Shown in pieces: positions 6,143 through 8,612 of a stretch of DNA of 8,612 bases. The notes beneath the pieces are model-generated. The model was given only the letters and a program-made list of their open reading frames with translations. It had not been told where the DNA came from and did not search any database. Within the stretch, counting starts at the first letter, position 1; the number at the start of each line of letters is the position of its first letter. Made by a program: the position numbers and the translations under genes. The stretch spans positions 1-8,612 of the forward strand of contig CAAETL010000031.1 in assembly GCA_900758955.1 (NCBI GenBank), given 5' to 3'. The stretch is from an uncultured Oscillospiraceae bacterium. GTDB lineage: Bacteria > Bacillota > Clostridia > Oscillospirales > Oscillospiraceae.

Positions 6143-6598
6143 ATGAATTCCGAACCGAACTACTCTCATCTTCCTCCCTCCACGCTGAGAGTCTGCGTGG
6201 ACTGCGCCAAAGACGGGAGAATTTCTGGACAAGTGTACAGCATGCAGCTTACATCTCCGCTGTACTTTTCTGATTTTGCACTTCTTTTGCTTTCGTTAGA
6301 CGCTTTGATGGATTTGCATAACTATCCCCAGTCTTTTCAGCGCAAGCGACTGTTTGAGGGATGCCACAGCGTTACGCTCTCCACGTCTAAGACAGATCTG
6401 CCCACACTCTCAGCGGCGCAAGTATTGGATTCCCACGGGAAAGTTACCACCTTTGATCTTCAAATCTACTCCCGGCAAAACGCAACTTGGCAAGGCCGCA
6501 TTTTGTTCCAGCAGGAGGGCCAAGAGGCGTTGCTTCCATTTCACAGCACGCTGAATCTGATCCATCTTGTCACGGAACGCGTGCCCTATCTGCAATGA
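6143..6598 (+). CDS. Conserved-looking hypothetical protein with RQNATWQG motif
   Basis: A 151-residue soluble protein with no signal peptide or membrane helix. AGGAGG at 6129-6134 is 8 bases before the ATG at 6143. Two parts can be seen. Residues 14-72 (LRVCVDCAKDGRISGQVYS, then FSDFALLLLSLDALMDLHNYPQSFQRKRLF) resemble small clostridial proteins of the form G-x-ihG-x-vy followed by a hydrophobic helix and a PQ..xxxR.F end. Residues 105-146 contain FDLQIYSRQNATWQGRILF and LPFHSTLNLIHLV, which recalls a widespread clostridial motif of the form RQNATWQG...FRStLELI. I know no function for either part and do not assign one; the match is from memory. It starts 46 bases after pilT and is likely the last gene of the transcript. 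It ends before the convergent hairpin. Confidence 0.82.
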   Translation: MNSEPNYSHLPPSTLRVCVDCAKDGRISGQVYSMQLTSPLYFSDFALLLLSLDALMDLHNYPQSFQRKRLFEGCHSVTLSTSKTDLPTLSAAQVLDSHGKVTTFDLQIYSRQNATWQGRILFQQEGQEALLPFHSTLNLIHLVTERVPYLQ

Positions 6599-6651
6599 CG
6601 TACTGCCTGCAAATCCTTGTCTCCTGTTCCCTCTTTTATAAAAGCTTCCAA

Positions 6652-6705
6652 TACATAACCTCCCACCGGCGGTAACCAGATGGCCCGCTGGTGGGAGGTT
6701 ATGTA
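6652..6705. terminator. Large hairpin in the convergent gap, possible bidirectional terminator
   Basis: Perfect-looking inverted repeat: arm 6652-6672 pairs with arm 6685-6705 over 21 positions (20 Watson-Crick and one G-T at 6668/6689), with a 12-base loop at 6673-6684. It contains ATAACCTCCCACC and its complement. It lies between the stops of the + strand gene (6598) and the - strand gene (6710), where a bidirectional terminator is expected. There is no clean T run on either side, so termination is inferred from position and stem strength only. It could instead be a dispersed palindromic repeat. Confidence 0.5.
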
Positions 6706-6709
6706 AGTC

Positions 6710-8612
6710 TTACGATTCTTCTTCGCTGTCAATGGGTGAAATCGCGGAGAGCGTATCCTCCATGGTATCGTCGTAAAAACAATATCGGTTGCGTCCTGTT
6801 CTTTTGGCTGTATATAAGGCCCGGTCCGCACACTGAAACAGCTCCTCATAACTGCTGTTGCTTTGGGCTGTCATCGCCAACCCCATACTAATGGAGAGCG
6901 GAAAATCTTCATACTCGCCAGATAGGCTCTGTAAGATGCGGTCCGCCTGTCTCGTCATATCCTTGCCGCACTCCATAAAAATAAGGAACTCATCCCCGCC
7001 AACGCGGGCAGCCAAATCCGTACTGCGAATACTCTCCTGCATCTTTTTCGCTACAAATTTCAGAACCCCGTCTCCAAATAAGTGACCACGCTTATCGTTG
7101 GCTTCTTTGAAAAAGTCCAAATCCAGAATGGCCAAGGCGTATGTTTTTCCCTTTGCCGCGGGCAGCATGGCGCCAATGCGCTTTTGGGCATTGGCATGAT
7201 TGAGCAGACCTGTGAGAGGATCTCGTGTCGCAATCTTTTCCAGCTCCTCCATGCGGCTTCGTTCATCGTCTATATCCAGTATTTTTCCAATGGCCCCGGT
7301 ATAGGTTGTTGGCTCTTCCCCTGACCACATAGAACGACAGATCACCTTGGTCCACCGCGGCCGGTCCCGAAACTGAATCGGGCATAGGTGTTCCACCACA
7401 GGTTCCATCGGCGTAGAGGCCCGAAGCTTATCGACAATTGCCTGCAAATCTTCCTGCGCAATCAGATGGTTGCTGATTTCCTCCGTTAAGGGATTCCCCA
7501 TAATTTCACGGACGCCCAGCTCTTTGGCTCCCCATGCGGAGAATGTAAATAGTTGAAGGAGATTATCATATTCAAAATGAATTTCCCGGGACATAGAGGC
7601 ATAGAATTGATATTTTACCCGCTCATGCTCCAGTAAATTTAAGGTGCGAAGTGAGGCCACGAGCTCCCCGCTTCGCCGCGCCTGCTTTTGATCCGTCAGC
7701 CCTTGGGGCGCCTGGGCGTGGCGAGTCGCCGTCTCCAGCCGATCCGGAATGCTATCGCTAATATCCAGTAAGCACTCCAACAACAGAGGCTGAAACGCGC
7801 CGCATTGACCCTGGCAAATCATGTTGATTGCCTTTTGATGGGTAATAGGCCCCTTATGGACACGTCGGCTCACCAGCGCATCATAGACGTCGGCCAGCGC
7901 TACAATTTGGGCGGCTATGGGGATGTCATCGCCCTTCAGCCCATCCGGGTACCCCTTCCCATCGTACCGCTCATGGTGCCAACGGCAGATTTGGTACGCG
8001 ATGTTGATGAGGGGGTCCTTATTCCAAAATGGCAGCTTTTCCAGCATTTCGGCCCCGTTCAATGCGTGCTTTTGGACAATGTCATATTCTGACTGGGTCA
8101 GCGGGCCGGGTTTATTCAATATTTCCAGCGGAATGGTAATTTTACCAATGTCATGCAGAGCAGAGGCCGAACGAATGAGGGCGATATCCTGCTGAGAGAG
8201 TCCGTACGCATTGGTCTTTTGGATCAGCCGTTGAAGCAGAAGGTCTGTTAGAATATGGATATGCAGCACGTGCTGGCTGTTTTCCCCATTTCGAAATTCC
8301 ACAATATTACTGAGAATTTCGATCATTCTGACACTGTTCTTCTCTCTCTCATAAACCTGGGCCGCCATCATATTCATCAGTTGTTTTTGTTTGGCATACA
8401 GTAAAATGGTGTTTTTTACCCGGCGATGCACCACCTGCGCTTCAAAAGGACGGTTAATGTAATCGGTAGCCCCAAGCTCATAGGCTCGTTCCATATAGGC
8501 AGGAACCGTTTCCGAAGAGATAATAATTACTGGCGTGCTCTCAATCCAATTATTTTTATTCATCAGTGCCAGCACATCAAATCCATCCATTTGGGGCATC
8601 ACAATGTCCAAA
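6710..8612 (-). CDS. Response regulator with HD-GYP phosphodiesterase, PAS-like and GGDEF diguanylate cyclase domains (5' end beyond window)
   Basis: At least 633 residues, cut at its N-terminus by the window end. Residues are counted from the codon at 8609-8611. Residues 1-70 are the end of a receiver domain: phospho-acceptor Asp2 in DIVMPQMDG, TPVIIISSE, and DYINRPF, where the usual conserved Lys is Arg54. Residues about 95-290 are an HD-GYP domain: SQHVLHIH (His114), ALHDIGKI (His153-Asp154), KHALNGAEML (His182), WHHERYDGKGYPDG (His212, His213, GYP 220-222) and ADVYDAL (Asp241), so the metal and GYP residues look complete. Residues about 345-450 look PAS-like (LGVREI...TYTGAIGKILDID). Residues about 460-612 are GGDEF: DPLTGL, LDLDFFKEANDKRGH, RSTD as an intact RxxD inhibitory site (529-532), GGDEF at 538-542. 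It should make and degrade c-di-GMP, under receiver control. No membrane segment is seen. It converges on the pilus block and is not in its transcript. Confidence 0.95.
   Translation of the reverse strand, partial: LDIVMPQMDGFDVLALMNKNNWIESTPVIIISSETVPAYMERAYELGATDYINRPFEAQVVHRRVKNTILLYAKQKQLMNMMAAQVYEREKNSVRMIEILSNIVEFRNGENSQHVLHIHILTDLLLQRLIQKTNAYGLSQQDIALIRSASALHDIGKITIPLEILNKPGPLTQSEYDIVQKHALNGAEMLEKLPFWNKDPLINIAYQICRWHHERYDGKGYPDGLKGDDIPIAAQIVALADVYDALVSRRVHKGPITHQKAINMICQGQCGAFQPLLLECLLDISDSIPDRLETATRHAQAPQGLTDQKQARRSGELVASLRTLNLLEHERVKYQFYASMSREIHFEYDNLLQLFTFSAWGAKELGVREIMGNPLTEEISNHLIAQEDLQAIVDKLRASTPMEPVVEHLCPIQFRDRPRWTKVICRSMWSGEEPTTYTGAIGKILDIDDERSRMEELEKIATRDPLTGLLNHANAQKRIGAMLPAAKGKTYALAILDLDFFKEANDKRGHLFGDGVLKFVAKKMQESIRSTDLAARVGGDEFLIFMECGKDMTRQADRILQSLSGEYEDFPLSISMGLAMTAQSNSSYEELFQCADRALYTAKRTGRNRYCFYDDTMEDTLSAISPIDSEEES

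Noticed and set aside
6633..6644. Twelve-base palindrome CTTTTATAAAAG
   Set aside because: Its low complexity and A/T content make a chance origin likely; it has no loop, so it is not a terminator, and no operator is known here.

Overview
The window looks like a chromosomal segment of a Gram-positive anaerobe of class Clostridia, most likely a moderate-GC member of the Oscillospiraceae/Ruminococcaceae group. This is an inference from three things: strong AAGGAGG-type ribosome binding sites with frequent TTG and GTG starts, a pilus gene set of the clostridial kind, and several protein families (BTAD regulator with a GGDEF-like tail, DUF4860-like protein, REC/HD-GYP/GGDEF protein) that I associate with Clostridia. 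I see no rRNA, tRNA, CRISPR array, insertion sequence or phage gene.

Layout. Positions 1-1240 (+) hold a SARP/BTAD-type transcriptional regulator whose C-terminal third looks like a degenerate GGDEF domain. Positions 1286-2194 (+) encode an exported transglutaminase-like protein with an intact Cys-His-Asp triad. From 2197 to 6096 (+) there is a tightly packed type IV pilus or pseudopilus cluster: a PilC/GspF inner-membrane platform protein, a small single-pass protein resembling a GspG pseudopilin without a leader, a DUF4860-like membrane protein, a pilin-like protein with a non-canonical leader, a PilX/GspK-like single-pass protein, and a PilT-type ATPase. A conserved-looking hypothetical protein follows at 6143-6598 (+). 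Gaps within the + block are 46 bases or less and several genes overlap or nearly touch, so one transcript is likely. A 21-bp-stem hairpin (6652-6705) sits in the only convergent gap. On the - strand, 6710-8612 carries a response regulator cut by the window end, with an HD-GYP c-di-GMP phosphodiesterase, a PAS-like region and a GGDEF diguanylate cyclase.

How it may fit together. PilC, PilT and the four small membrane proteins would form an envelope-spanning filament or pseudopilus machine, with PilT driving retraction or acting as the only local motor. No PilB extension ATPase, PilD prepilin peptidase, PilM/N/O or canonical major pilin is present here. The secreted transglutaminase lies 2 bases before pilC and may act on the wall or on secreted substrates. 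The regulator at the front is a candidate controller. Two of the ten genes carry GGDEF-type folds, one degenerate and one apparently active, which hints at a c-di-GMP connection to surface structures; this is inference. The most unusual content is the set of leaderless or atypical pilin-like proteins and the linked transglutaminase.
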